This document shows, one piece after another, positions 1 through 7,723 of a stretch of 64,000 nt of DNA. A model generated the notes under the pieces. It worked only from the letters and a program-made list of their open reading frames with translations. It was not told where the DNA came from and did not search any database. The stretch spans positions 434,001 through 498,000 of the forward strand of contig NZ_JAJITC010000001.1 of the NCBI RefSeq assembly GCF_020881035.1, written 5' to 3'. The position numbers and the translations under genes were made by a program. This DNA comes from Paraburkholderia translucens. GTDB lineage: Bacteria > Pseudomonadota > Gammaproteobacteria > Burkholderiales > Burkholderiaceae. The first letter of the stretch is position 1; each line of letters opens with the position of its first letter.

Positions 1-673
1 GCCAAAGCCCGTTCCCTTCGGCCGGCAATGCGCCTGCGAACGCGGCCAGTTCCGTCGCGACCTTCTTTTCGAAGAATGCGCCGAAGCCCCAGTGCTCGGC
101 GTAATAGCGCCCATGCAAACTCGTGATGTCGCCGATGCAGCCAGGTTGATAGCCCTCCACGATTTCCCCGGGTCCGGCTTGCGGCGCGGCAATCTTGCTG
201 ACGTCACCGTGCGCGAGAGCGTCCGCATACAGCGCGAGAGAACGGACCAGCGCCTGCTGGTCGGCGGGAACCATGCGCCGCAGCGCGTTGGACACGCGAT
301 CGGTCGCGAACCGGTCGATCTTTTTGCGCAGCTTCTGCCCTTCGGCCGTCAGATACAACTCGGAAGCACGGGCATCGTCGAGGCTGACGGCGCGCTCGAC
401 GAGTCCGCTCGCTTCGAGCTTCGCGACCTGCCGGCTCGTATTCGATTTGTCGAGCCGCAGGATGGTCGCGAGCTCTTTCGCGCTGATGCCCGGTGACATG
501 CCGATTTCGAGCACCGCATGCACCGCCGAGGGCGCCAGATCGCTGTCGGCGATCGTCGTGCGCATGAAGCCGAGTTCGCGAACCAGCCGGCGGGAAAATT
601 CGCGCAGCTCGAGAATGGTCGCTTCGCGGGACTTGGCGGGGGCGTCGATCAGGTCCATGATGGGCTCGCTCAT
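1..673 (-). CDS. MarR-type regulator fused to a GNAT acetyltransferase (3' part outside window)
   Basis: The reading frame was translated by hand from an ATG at 671-673 and stays open to the window edge (224 codons). Residues about 20-140 form a MarR winged helix: the stretch around SPGISAKELATILRLDKSNTSRQV is the recognition helix region, followed by a wing. After residue about 175 the sequence GDITSLHGRYYAEHWGF matches the start of the GNAT domain found in bifunctional MarR/GNAT proteins. Such proteins are cytoplasmic regulators; their acetyl acceptor is usually unknown. The gene is truncated here by the window end, not by mutation. Two perfect TTGCG-N3-CGCAA palindromes sit directly on and upstream of the start, which suggests autoregulation. 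The family call is secure, the target is not. Confidence 0.85.
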   Translation of the reverse strand, partial: MSEPIMDLIDAPAKSREATILELREFSRRLVRELGFMRTTIADSDLAPSAVHAVLEIGMSPGISAKELATILRLDKSNTSRQVAKLEASGLVERAVSLDDARASELYLTAEGQKLRKKIDRFATDRVSNALRRMVPADQQALVRSLALYADALAHGDVSKIAAPQAGPGEIVEGYQPGCIGDITSLHGRYYAEHWGFGAFFEKKVATELAAFAGALPAEGNGLW

Positions 674-674
674 C

Positions 675-713
675 AGTTGCGATGCGCAATCAATATAGTT
701 GCGGGTCGCAACT
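675..713. promoter_or_regulatory. Twin TTGCG-N3-CGCAA operators of the MarR-GNAT gene
   Basis: Two palindromes, at 677-689 (core TTGCGATGCGCAA) and 697-713 (AGTTGCGGGTCGCAACT), have centres 22 bp apart, about two helical turns. They begin 2 bp upstream of the start codon. The layout is typical of MarR autorepression. The operator role is inferred. Confidence 0.6.
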
Positions 714-853
714 TAAGCAAGGACAGAGTTGTGGCCGAGAATCGCCTCCGCGCCATGTTTAAATGCGAGCCACCCGTGGTCTCCTCTCAGTGGACTACAC
801 ATCGAACCAGCCCCACGGACGGTGCCGCTTCGCGCGTGCGTTCCGGCCGGCCG

Positions 854-1213
854 TTAAACCGCCTCAGGCACCTTCCGGGTCTTCAGAAACTCCTCGAGGG
901 TTTCGCCGCGCATGCTCGCGTACACGCCGAGATTCGTGATCTTCACGACGCGCGCGAACTTCTCCAGCACGAAGAAAGACACCCCGTAACGGATCATGCC
1001 GATCCAGTCCGTGTTGTCGACCAGCGTGCGCTCTTGCGGCGTGAGCCCGGCCGCATCGTAAGAAGCGGTGCGGTTTTCGAGCCACAGCGCACGCGCCGGC
1101 GCTTCGCGCATCTGCCAGAAAAAGCGGTTCAGGCGCATCGCCTTCATGCTCTGGCGAATATCGAACGGATATGTGCCGGTCAGTTCTTCGACGCCAATCA
1201 GTTGCGGATTCAT
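854..1213 (-). CDS. ligA: Extradiol dioxygenase small (alpha) subunit, LigA type
   Basis: This 119-residue protein matches the helical LigA subunit of class III extradiol dioxygenases (protocatechuate 4,5-dioxygenase; gallate dioxygenase carries the same fold as a C-terminal domain). Family-typical stretches are NRFFWQMREAP, DWIGMIRYGVSFFVLEKF and NLGVYASMRG. The small subunit closes over the beta-subunit active site. Its ATG overlaps the ligB stop by one base (TAATG), so the two are translationally coupled. Substrate cannot be fixed from sequence: protocatechuate, gallate or another carboxylated catechol is possible. A regulatory pair is encoded divergently upstream of ligB. Confidence 0.85.
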   Translation of the reverse strand: MNPQLIGVEELTGTYPFDIRQSMKAMRLNRFFWQMREAPARALWLENRTASYDAAGLTPQERTLVDNTDWIGMIRYGVSFFVLEKFARVVKITNLGVYASMRGETLEEFLKTRKVPEAV

Positions 1214-2055
1214 TACGCCACCTCTTCTTCGTAGATCGTCACGGCCATTGCGGTACTGGTCGCGAGATAGTAATTGCGATGCAGTTCGCGGACCTTCTTG
1301 CCGAGCGCGCCGCGCATCGCGAGCCACATGATCGTCTCGACGCTTTCCGCGCCGCCGAGGCGCACGTAGTCGACGTGCTTCATCGCGGCAAGGCGCTCGG
1401 GATCGTTGACGATCAGGTCGAGGAATTCCATGTCCCATTCGGTATTGTTGAAACCACTGCGCTCGCCGTGCACCTGGTGCGAGAGCCCGCCCGTGCCGAC
1501 CACCACGACCTTCAGATCCTGCTCGAACGATTCGATCGCGCGACGCAGCGCCTGGCCGAGCCGGTAACAGCGATTCGCGGTCGGCAGCGGATACTGCAGC
1601 ACGTTGACTTCGAGCGGCACCAGCGACAGCGGCCAGCCGCCCTGATGCGGCAGCATCAGCGACAGCGGCGAATTGACGCCGTGATCGAGCGGGCGGTCCT
1701 GAAAGACGGTCAGATCGAACTCGTCGTTGACCAATTGCTCGACGATATGAATCGCGAGATCAGGATGGCCGGCGATGTCCGGCAGCGGGCGCTTGCCCGC
1801 GCCTTCATCGGCGAATTCGTGGTTGGGCGACACGCCGAGCGCAAATGTGGGGTAGCAGTCGAAGAAAAAGCTGTTCGCGTGGTCGTTGTAGAACATCACC
1901 ATCACGTCGGGCTTCTGCTCGGCCAGCCACTTCGCCACCGGTTCATAGCCCTTGAACAGCGGCGCCCATGCGGGCTCGTTCTGCTTGCCCTTGTCGTACG
2001 CCAAGCCGATCGTGGGCACATGCGACGTGCCGATACCACCAATGATCCTTGCCAT
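1213..2055 (-). CDS. ligB: Extradiol dioxygenase catalytic (beta) subunit, LigB type
   Basis: The 280-residue protein is the catalytic half of a LigAB dioxygenase that opens the aromatic ring with Fe(II) and O2. Iron ligands known for the family are visible: His12 in GTSHVP, His59 in FYNDHANS, and a glutamate in GGAESVE (Glu237 or Glu240). His193 in GTGGLSHQ fits the catalytic base. The start at 2055 gives the canonical N-terminus MARIIGGIGTSHVP; the frame is open upstream but that part has no family similarity. It forms an operon with ligA. The pathway is probably meta-cleavage of protocatechuate or gallate; downstream genes of that route (hydratase, aldolase) are absent from the window. Confidence 0.88.
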   Translation of the reverse strand: MARIIGGIGTSHVPTIGLAYDKGKQNEPAWAPLFKGYEPVAKWLAEQKPDVMVMFYNDHANSFFFDCYPTFALGVSPNHEFADEGAGKRPLPDIAGHPDLAIHIVEQLVNDEFDLTVFQDRPLDHGVNSPLSLMLPHQGGWPLSLVPLEVNVLQYPLPTANRCYRLGQALRRAIESFEQDLKVVVVGTGGLSHQVHGERSGFNNTEWDMEFLDLIVNDPERLAAMKHVDYVRLGGAESVETIMWLAMRGALGKKVRELHRNYYLATSTAMAVTIYEEEVA

Positions 2056-2445
2056 TTCGTGCTCTTCCGTTACTTCGTGTTGCTGCCAATCGGATAGGTG
2101 GCCGGATTCACCGCGTTGGTCAACCCGACCGTCTTGGGATACAAAGATAAGAAGCGTGCCGTCAATCGAGTAGTACGGGTATACCTCAGGCGGCGCTGGA
2201 TTGATCGTAAGATCCCCGGTAATCTGGGGCTGAGCGAGCCGGCGAAGCGCGCCGCGACCCATGCCGCGACGGGCTTTCTCGGTATCCCAAGCCCGCGCGG
2301 CAAGCCTTCGGCCGTGCTCTCACGGCTCAACGTTCGATAAATAAAACAGATGGGCCAGAAAACAACTCGCAACGCCCTTTTACGAGGCTTGGATCGAGGC
2401 AACACGCGTGGCTATACTCCGATGCTTCCGACGAGTGACGAAACG
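2056..2445. other. Divergent regulatory region between ligBA and the GntR-LysR operon
   Basis: A 390-bp gap without a supported gene. It holds the candidate ligBA promoter and, on the plus strand, TTGGAT (2389-2394) - 18 bp - TATACT (2413-2418) for the regulators. Reading frames here lack family similarity or a ribosome site. Confidence 0.5.
2138..2165 (-). promoter_or_regulatory. Candidate promoter of ligBA
   Basis: On the minus strand TTGACG (2160-2165) is followed after 16 bp by TGTATC (2138-2143), 83 bp from the ligB start. The -35 box is good and the -10 box weak. Called by eye only. Confidence 0.35.
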
Positions 2446-3147
2446 ATGAACGAGACGACCCAGCAAGCGATTGTCCAGACACTTCGCGAACAGATCCTCT
2501 CGGGCGAACTGTCGCCCGGTCAGCGGCTCGTCGAAGCGCAGCTCGCGCAATGGCTCGGCGTATCGCGCACCCCGCTGCGTTACGCGTTGAGCGTACTGTC
2601 GTCGGAAGGCCTGCTCGATCGTTGCGGCACGCGCGGCTACATCGTGCGCCGCTTCAGCGTGCGCGACGTCCTCAACGCGATCGACGTGCGCGGCGTGCTC
2701 GAAGGACTCGCCGCCCGCACGGTCGCCGAAAGCGGCGTGAGCCCCGCGCTCGCCGCCGCGCTCGACGATTGCCTGCGCGAAGGCGACGAGATCTTCGGGC
2801 AAAAGCGTCTGCGGCCTGGCGACGACGTGCGTTACGCGCAGATGAACGGCCGCTTCCACGCGCTGATCGTCGACGCGGCGCAAAACCAGGCGGTCACGGC
2901 CGCGCTCAGTCTGAACGACAAGGTGCCATTCGTATCGCCATTCACGATCGCATTCGACGAATCCGCGCGCGAGCGTCAATTCATGATGCTGATGTACGCA
3001 CATCGCCAGCATCATGCGATCGTCGACGCCCTCAAAAAAGGCGAAGGCGCGCGCGTCGAAGCGTTGATGAAGGAGCACACGCATATCTCGAAGGAAAGTC
3101 TGAATCTGTCGCTGCCGTCGTTGCACCTGATCGCGGGCGCGGCATGA
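2446..3147 (+). CDS. GntR-family (FCD) transcriptional regulator
   Basis: A 233-residue regulator with an N-terminal GntR winged helix (residues about 5-70; GELSPGQRLVEAQLAQWLGV and SRTPLRYALSVL) and an all-helical FCD ligand domain (about 80-225). The FCD metal/ligand histidines appear plausible in NGRFHALIV and HRQHHAIV. The start was set at ATG 2446 because a TATACT -10 box ends at 2418, which makes the ATGs at 2350 and 2422 unlikely. It overlaps the next gene by 4 bases (ATGA) and is divergent from ligBA, so it probably controls the dioxygenase in response to an aromatic acid or cleavage product. The effector is unknown. Confidence 0.85.
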   Translation: MNETTQQAIVQTLREQILSGELSPGQRLVEAQLAQWLGVSRTPLRYALSVLSSEGLLDRCGTRGYIVRRFSVRDVLNAIDVRGVLEGLAARTVAESGVSPALAAALDDCLREGDEIFGQKRLRPGDDVRYAQMNGRFHALIVDAAQNQAVTAALSLNDKVPFVSPFTIAFDESARERQFMMLMYAHRQHHAIVDALKKGEGARVEALMKEHTHISKESLNLSLPSLHLIAGAA

Positions 3148-4451
3148 GCAACGACACTCTTTCCGCCGAAAGCACCCTGGCAGCCGCGAAAGCGCCGCTG
3201 TCGGCGACCAGCAAGGACTTGCTCAATCTCGCGCAACTGCGCGCATTCCGGCTCGTCGCCGAGCTGGGCAGCGCGACGCGCGCGGCGGCCGCGCTGTTTC
3301 GCGCGCAGTCGGCCGTCACGCGCTCCGTGCAGGAACTCGAGTTGGGGCTCGACATACCGCTGTTCGATCGCGGTCCTTCGGGCATGCTGCCGACGCCTGT
3401 CGGCCGCGCGGTGCTGCATCGCTGCGAACGGATCTTCGCGGAACTCGAAGAGCTCGCGCAATGGTGCGCCGCGCGACAAACCCGTCGCCGGGCCGTCGCG
3501 GAAGGCGCGTTGCCCGCCTATCTGCTCAACACGCGGCGGCTGCAACTGTTTGCGGCGCTCGCGCGGCATCGCCACATGCCAAGCGCGGCGAAGACCTTCG
3601 GCATTAGTCAGCCTGCGGTGAGCACCGCGATTCGCGTGCTCGAAAGCGGCTCGGGTCTGAGCCTGTTCCATCGCAGCCCGCGCGGAATCCTGCTGACGGC
3701 CGAGGGCGAAACGTTCCTGCTGCACGTACGCCGCGCGCTGAACGAACTGCGGCATATCCCCGACGATATCGCCGCCTTGCACGGCAAGATTCAAGGTTCG
3801 GTCACGGTCGGTGCATTGCCGCTCGGACGCACGCTGATTTTGCCGAAGGCGATCGCGCGGATGACCTCGGAGAATCCGGGCGTGCGCGTGGTCACCGACG
3901 AAAGCGCGTACGAAACGCTCGTGGCCAGTCTGCGTGCGGGCGACATCGACTTCATACTCGGCGCGCTGCGCGACAACGACGCGACCAGCGGCCTGAAAAA
4001 CGAACGGCTGATGTCGGAAGACATGGTCGTACTGGTGCGCCGCGATCACCCGCTGACCCGCGCGCGCAATCTGAGCATCATGCGTCTGCGTGACGCGCAG
4101 TGGATTCTGCCGCGCAGCAATGCACCGGCGCGTGGGCTGTTCGAGGCGCAATTCAAGCGGCTGAAGGTCAAGCCGCCGCTGCCGACCGTCGAGACCGCCG
4201 ACCTCGCGGTGATTCGCGGCCTGCTGCTCGGCACCGACATGGTGGCGGCATTGTCGGCGCAGCAGTTGCATCACGAGATTCAATCGGGGCAACTGGTAGT
4301 GCTCGACGTACCGCTGCACAACACCCGGCGCGACATCGGCCTGACGATGCGTGCAGCGGGCACGCCGTCGCCGGCCGCACGCGCGTTGATCGACGCGATC
4401 CGGCTGTCGGTCGTCGATGTGACGCGCACGGTCAGCCTTGGCGCGGCCTGA
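3144..4451 (+). CDS. LysR-family regulator with two tandem winged-helix domains
   Basis: 435 residues, about 130 more than a normal LysR protein. Residues about 29-88 form a first LysR helix-turn-helix (LAQLRAFRLVAELGSATRAA, then FRAQSAVTRSVQELE and LFDRGPSGMLPTPVG). Residues about 130-188 form a second complete one (RRLQLFAALARHRHMPSAAK, FGISQPAVSTAIRVLE, LFHRSPRGILLTAEG). A single substrate-binding domain follows (about 215-425). The gene starts inside the stop of the GntR gene (ATGA), so the two regulators are made together. Its likely target is the divergent ligBA operon; this is inference from position. The duplicated DNA-binding domain could allow monomeric or paired-site binding. Confidence 0.88.
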   Translation: MSNDTLSAESTLAAAKAPLSATSKDLLNLAQLRAFRLVAELGSATRAAAALFRAQSAVTRSVQELELGLDIPLFDRGPSGMLPTPVGRAVLHRCERIFAELEELAQWCAARQTRRRAVAEGALPAYLLNTRRLQLFAALARHRHMPSAAKTFGISQPAVSTAIRVLESGSGLSLFHRSPRGILLTAEGETFLLHVRRALNELRHIPDDIAALHGKIQGSVTVGALPLGRTLILPKAIARMTSENPGVRVVTDESAYETLVASLRAGDIDFILGALRDNDATSGLKNERLMSEDMVVLVRRDHPLTRARNLSIMRLRDAQWILPRSNAPARGLFEAQFKRLKVKPPLPTVETADLAVIRGLLLGTDMVAALSAQQLHHEIQSGQLVVLDVPLHNTRRDIGLTMRAAGTPSPAARALIDAIRLSVVDVTRTVSLGAA

Positions 4452-4696
4452 ACGCCGCGCGTGCCTGGTTCGCTAACGATTTCCGCCGCAGCTCGAACAT
4501 CGATACCTGCACGCCCTTCGCGCCCAGCGCCGAACCGGGTATTCCGCCCGCTTCGGCGCGCAGCACATGTGAAAAAAGCATAGCGATTGACGCGCAAATG
4601 AAGCATCGCGATATCACCTGCCACGACAATTCTCCGACAATAGAGGGCGGGCGAGCCCTGCCAGGCCACGCCTCAACGACGCCCGGAGCCAATTCG

Positions 4697-5293
4697 ATGA
4701 ACAAACGCCAGTTCCTGACCAGCGCCGCGGTGCTGGGCGCGGCAGCCGCGCCCGCATTCGGCGCGAAGCGCGAGCATGCCGAATGCGCTGCATCTCCAGT
4801 TGTCCTGACGATTTCCGGCGCGATCAAGCACAGCAATCGCGGTGCGCTCGATCCGGCTTTCGATCAGTTGCTCGCGAAACATCAAGTCAAGTTTTCGCAA
4901 GCGTATGGCGTCGACCTGGCATTGCTCGCGAGCATGAAGACCGTGACGATCCATCCGACCGTCGAATACGACTCGCACCTGCATGCGTTCAGCGGACCGC
5001 TGCTCACCGACGTGCTCGCGCATGTCGGCGCGCCCGAAGGCGGCGACACGCAAATCGTCATGCATGCGGTCGATGGCTATGCGGTGATGACGACGCTCGA
5101 CAAGGTACGTGAGTATCGCTTCATCGTCGCGACGCAGATGGACGGCAAACCGCTGCCGCTCGGCGGCGTGGGGCCGCTATGGGCGATCTTCGACGCGGAC
5201 CAGATTCCCGAGCTCGCGGCCAAGCCGCTGAAGCAGCGCTTCGAATTGTCGCCGTGGGGCCTGTATCACATGCAACTCACGCAGGCGTCATAG
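4697..5293 (+). CDS. Exported small molybdopterin-fold (sulfite oxidase-like) protein
   Basis: A 198-residue protein with a signal peptide (MNKRQFLTSAAVLGAAAAPAFGA) and a short domain resembling the molybdopterin-binding fold of sulfite oxidases (LTISGAI, then HLHAFSGPLLTDVLAHVG, VMHAVDGYAVMTTL, PLWAIFD). It is far smaller than true sulfite oxidases, and the usual cysteine molybdenum ligand is not evident, so cofactor binding is uncertain. The ATG at 4697 gives a clean signal peptide. The gene ends 6 bp inside the convergent TPR-glycosyltransferase gene. Role: probably a periplasmic redox or binding protein; the partner is unknown. Confidence 0.7.
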   Translation: MNKRQFLTSAAVLGAAAAPAFGAKREHAECAASPVVLTISGAIKHSNRGALDPAFDQLLAKHQVKFSQAYGVDLALLASMKTVTIHPTVEYDSHLHAFSGPLLTDVLAHVGAPEGGDTQIVMHAVDGYAVMTTLDKVREYRFIVATQMDGKPLPLGGVGPLWAIFDADQIPELAAKPLKQRFELSPWGLYHMQLTQAS

Positions 5294-7423
5294 CGCGCCG
5301 CCGAATCTTTCGACGCACGCCTGCCGCACGCGCTCGACCGAGCTCGCCCAATCCTCGCCCCGTTCGCGCCGGAACAGACGCAGCGTGTGCGGATACCACG
5401 GCGAATCGTCGCGCTCATGCATCCAGCGCCAATCGACGTCTCTTTCGGGTAGCATCACCCAGCACGGCTTGCCGAGCGACGCGGCCAGATGCGCGATCGA
5501 CGTATCGACGCAGATCACCAGAGCGAGTTGCGCGACGATCGCCGCACTGTCCGCGAAGTCGCCCACGCGCGTGCCGAGATCGAGCAGCGGCTGCGCGAGC
5601 GGCGGATTGCGCGCTTCGTCCTCGCCCTGCCCCTTCTGCAAGCTGACGAAGTTGAGGCCCGGCACGCCCCATAGCGGCGCGAGCGTGGCGAGCGACGGTA
5701 TCGAGCGATTCGCGTCGTTATGGTGCTTCGGATTGCCCTTCCAGACCAGACCGATTCGGCGGCCGGGCGGCAACGAGTCGAGCACAGGCCGCCAGTATTC
5801 GGCGAGCGCGGGATCGATGCGCAAACGCGCCGGACGAGGAATCGAATCGGCTGTCGTGCGCAGATGGAGCGGCACGCTCAGCAGACTGGTCCAGCAGTCG
5901 TACTTCGCGATCTGCGCGAGCGCGCCATGATGCTCGAGCACCGCATCGACGCCGTCAACGCCCGCGATCAGCCGATGCAATGCCGGCGCGCACGCAAACG
6001 CGATATGGGCCGCCCCGAGCGCCTTCAGCGACGGAATATAGCGGCCGAATTGCAGCATGTCGCCGAGACCGTCCTCCTGCCACACCAGCACGGACTTGCC
6101 GGCGAGCGGCTCACCCGACCATTGCGGACAATTGAGCATTTCCCGCGTCTTTCGATGGATGAAATTGGGCTGTTCATAGCGGCACTCGTAAAGCGGCCAG
6201 CCCTCCTCGAAACGGCCGAGGCCGAGCAGCAACACGGCGAGACCGAAACGCGCCTCGCCATATTCGGGCTTCAAAGCCACCGCGCGCCGATACGCGTTTT
6301 CGGCCTCGGCAAAGCGCCTCAGTTGCGTCAGCGCACTGGCAATGTTCGCATGCGCCTCGGCGAGGTTCGGCAACACCGCGAGCGCCTCGCGGAACGCGTC
6401 GAGCGCTTCCGGAAGGCGCTCGAGCAAACGCAGCACGCAACCGAGATTGTTGTGGGCACGCGCAAGCCCCGGCTGACAGCGAATTGCATCGCGGTAAGCC
6501 TGCTCGGCTTGCGCAAAGCGCTCCTGCTTGAATAGCGCCACGCCGAGGTTGTAATACGCTTCAGCGTAGTCCGCCCGATGCACGAGCGCTTCACGGTACG
6601 CTGCCTCGGCTTCGCTCACCCGACCGAGATCGAAGAGCACCGCGCCGAGATTGAGGTGCGCTTCCGCGTACTCGGGCTGGATAGCCAGCGCGAGCCGGCA
6701 GGCCAGTTCTGCTTCAGCGAATCGCTGGGTCGCCTTCAGCACACCGCCAAGATTGTTGAGCGCTTCAGGATATTGCGGCTTGAGCGTCAGGGCCTGCCGA
6801 TAGGCGGCGTCCGCTTCCGCGAGACGCCCGAGATCCATCAACACAATGCCGAGGTTGTTGTGCAGTTCGGCGCGGCCATGCAAGCCGCGCAGCGCATGAC
6901 GATAAGCCACTTCCGCTTCCTGCGGGCGTTGCAGCTCCCGCAACACGATGCCGTGGTTGTGATGCGCTTCGGCGCAATCGGGACGAATCGTCACCGCCTG
7001 GCGATACGCCGCCTCCGCCTCGGCGCGATGGCCGAGCCCGTACAGCACGTTGCCGAGTTGAAGATGCGCGTTCGCGTCGAGCGGGCGCAGCGACAGCAGT
7101 TGCCGATACGTCGATTTCGCGGCCGACAGGCGGCCAAGCGATATGAAGAGTGCGCCGAGATTCGAGTAGACGTCCGCGCAATCGGGCTTCAGATACAGGC
7201 ACTGACGCCAGAAGTGCTCCGCGTCCGCCCAGCGGCACAGCGCGAACGAACACGCGCCGGCGATCTTCAAGGCATCGGCCCGCTCATCGTCGGGCAGGGT
7301 GGAATCTTCGAGCAGCGGCATGACGAGCGGCAAGGCGTCGGCGAACTGTCCCGCCGAACATAACGACACGGCCCTCTGGTTGATGTTGGCAATCGGAGCG
7401 GCAGGCGTCTGCGTGAATGTCAT
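5288..7423 (-). CDS. TPR-repeat protein with C-terminal glycosyltransferase-like domain
   Basis: 711 residues. Residues about 20-400 consist of ten or more tandem 34-residue tetratricopeptide repeats with the A-x3-Y-x6-P pattern (for example EAEAAYRQAVTIRPDCAEAH). Residues about 420-711 form a GT9/GT41-like glycosyltransferase-type domain (VLVWQEDGLGDMLQFGRYI, then IGLVWKGNPKHHND and VICVDTSIAHLAASLGKP). Such fusions occur in proteobacteria as putative protein or flagellin glycosyltransferases, but the substrate here is unknown. No signal peptide is seen, so it is cytoplasmic. The gene is monocistronic and convergent with the molybdopterin-fold gene. The repeat region is also a source of near-identical 102-bp DNA units. 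Confidence 0.82.
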   Translation of the reverse strand: MTFTQTPAAPIANINQRAVSLCSAGQFADALPLVMPLLEDSTLPDDERADALKIAGACSFALCRWADAEHFWRQCLYLKPDCADVYSNLGALFISLGRLSAAKSTYRQLLSLRPLDANAHLQLGNVLYGLGHRAEAEAAYRQAVTIRPDCAEAHHNHGIVLRELQRPQEAEVAYRHALRGLHGRAELHNNLGIVLMDLGRLAEADAAYRQALTLKPQYPEALNNLGGVLKATQRFAEAELACRLALAIQPEYAEAHLNLGAVLFDLGRVSEAEAAYREALVHRADYAEAYYNLGVALFKQERFAQAEQAYRDAIRCQPGLARAHNNLGCVLRLLERLPEALDAFREALAVLPNLAEAHANIASALTQLRRFAEAENAYRRAVALKPEYGEARFGLAVLLLGLGRFEEGWPLYECRYEQPNFIHRKTREMLNCPQWSGEPLAGKSVLVWQEDGLGDMLQFGRYIPSLKALGAAHIAFACAPALHRLIAGVDGVDAVLEHHGALAQIAKYDCWTSLLSVPLHLRTTADSIPRPARLRIDPALAEYWRPVLDSLPPGRRIGLVWKGNPKHHNDANRSIPSLATLAPLWGVPGLNFVSLQKGQGEDEARNPPLAQPLLDLGTRVGDFADSAAIVAQLALVICVDTSIAHLAASLGKPCWVMLPERDVDWRWMHERDDSPWYPHTLRLFRRERGEDWASSVERVRQACVERFGGAL

Positions 7424-7723
7424 GAGTCGTGGCGATGTTTCAGCGGCATGGTCGCGCCGTGGGTGCGCTGCTGTTGCGCTTTCGTTTCAGTACCGGCACC
7501 TGCCGCGATTGCACAGCATAAGTGATCCGCTTCGGCCTCAAAGCCCTGAAAAAAGCGCATTTTTACCGCCTGATCCGCCGCTCTGCCCGTCAAGACGAAT
7601 GAACGGTTTTCGACCGGCGAGCGCGAGTCAGGGCGAGCCGCATCGGGCTGCTTGCGCCCGACGATCGTTTACCATACATTTTGCTCGTTTATGATCGTTT
7701 CACCCGGAAACGGAGGCGGAATC
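7424..7723. other. Divergent intergenic region upstream of the DeoR-MFS operon
   Basis: 300 bp between the TPR gene start and the DeoR start. No gene is supported. Its right end carries the three GNTCGTTT repeats and a strong ribosome site (GGAGGCGG at 7712-7719). Confidence 0.5.
7663..7700 (+). promoter_or_regulatory. Three GNTCGTTT direct repeats, candidate DeoR operator
   Basis: GATCGTTT (7663-7670), GCTCGTTT (7683-7690) and GATCGTTT (7693-7700) lie on one face of the helix (20 and 10 bp apart), ending 23 bp before the DeoR start. DeoR/GlpR proteins often bind phased direct repeats of this size, so autoregulation is likely. Confidence 0.55.

Noticed and set aside
1171..2097. 308-codon plus-strand frame opposite ligB
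   Set aside because: Antisense shadow of ligB with no domain.
2550..3143. Upstream extension of the double-HTH LysR frame
   Set aside because: It overlaps the GntR gene in another frame and is Arg/Ala-rich; the ATGA overlap marks the true start.
5288..7423. Repeated DNA units considered as a repeat array or CRISPR
   Set aside because: The period (102 bp) and variation match coding TPR units; there are no identical short repeats with unique spacers.
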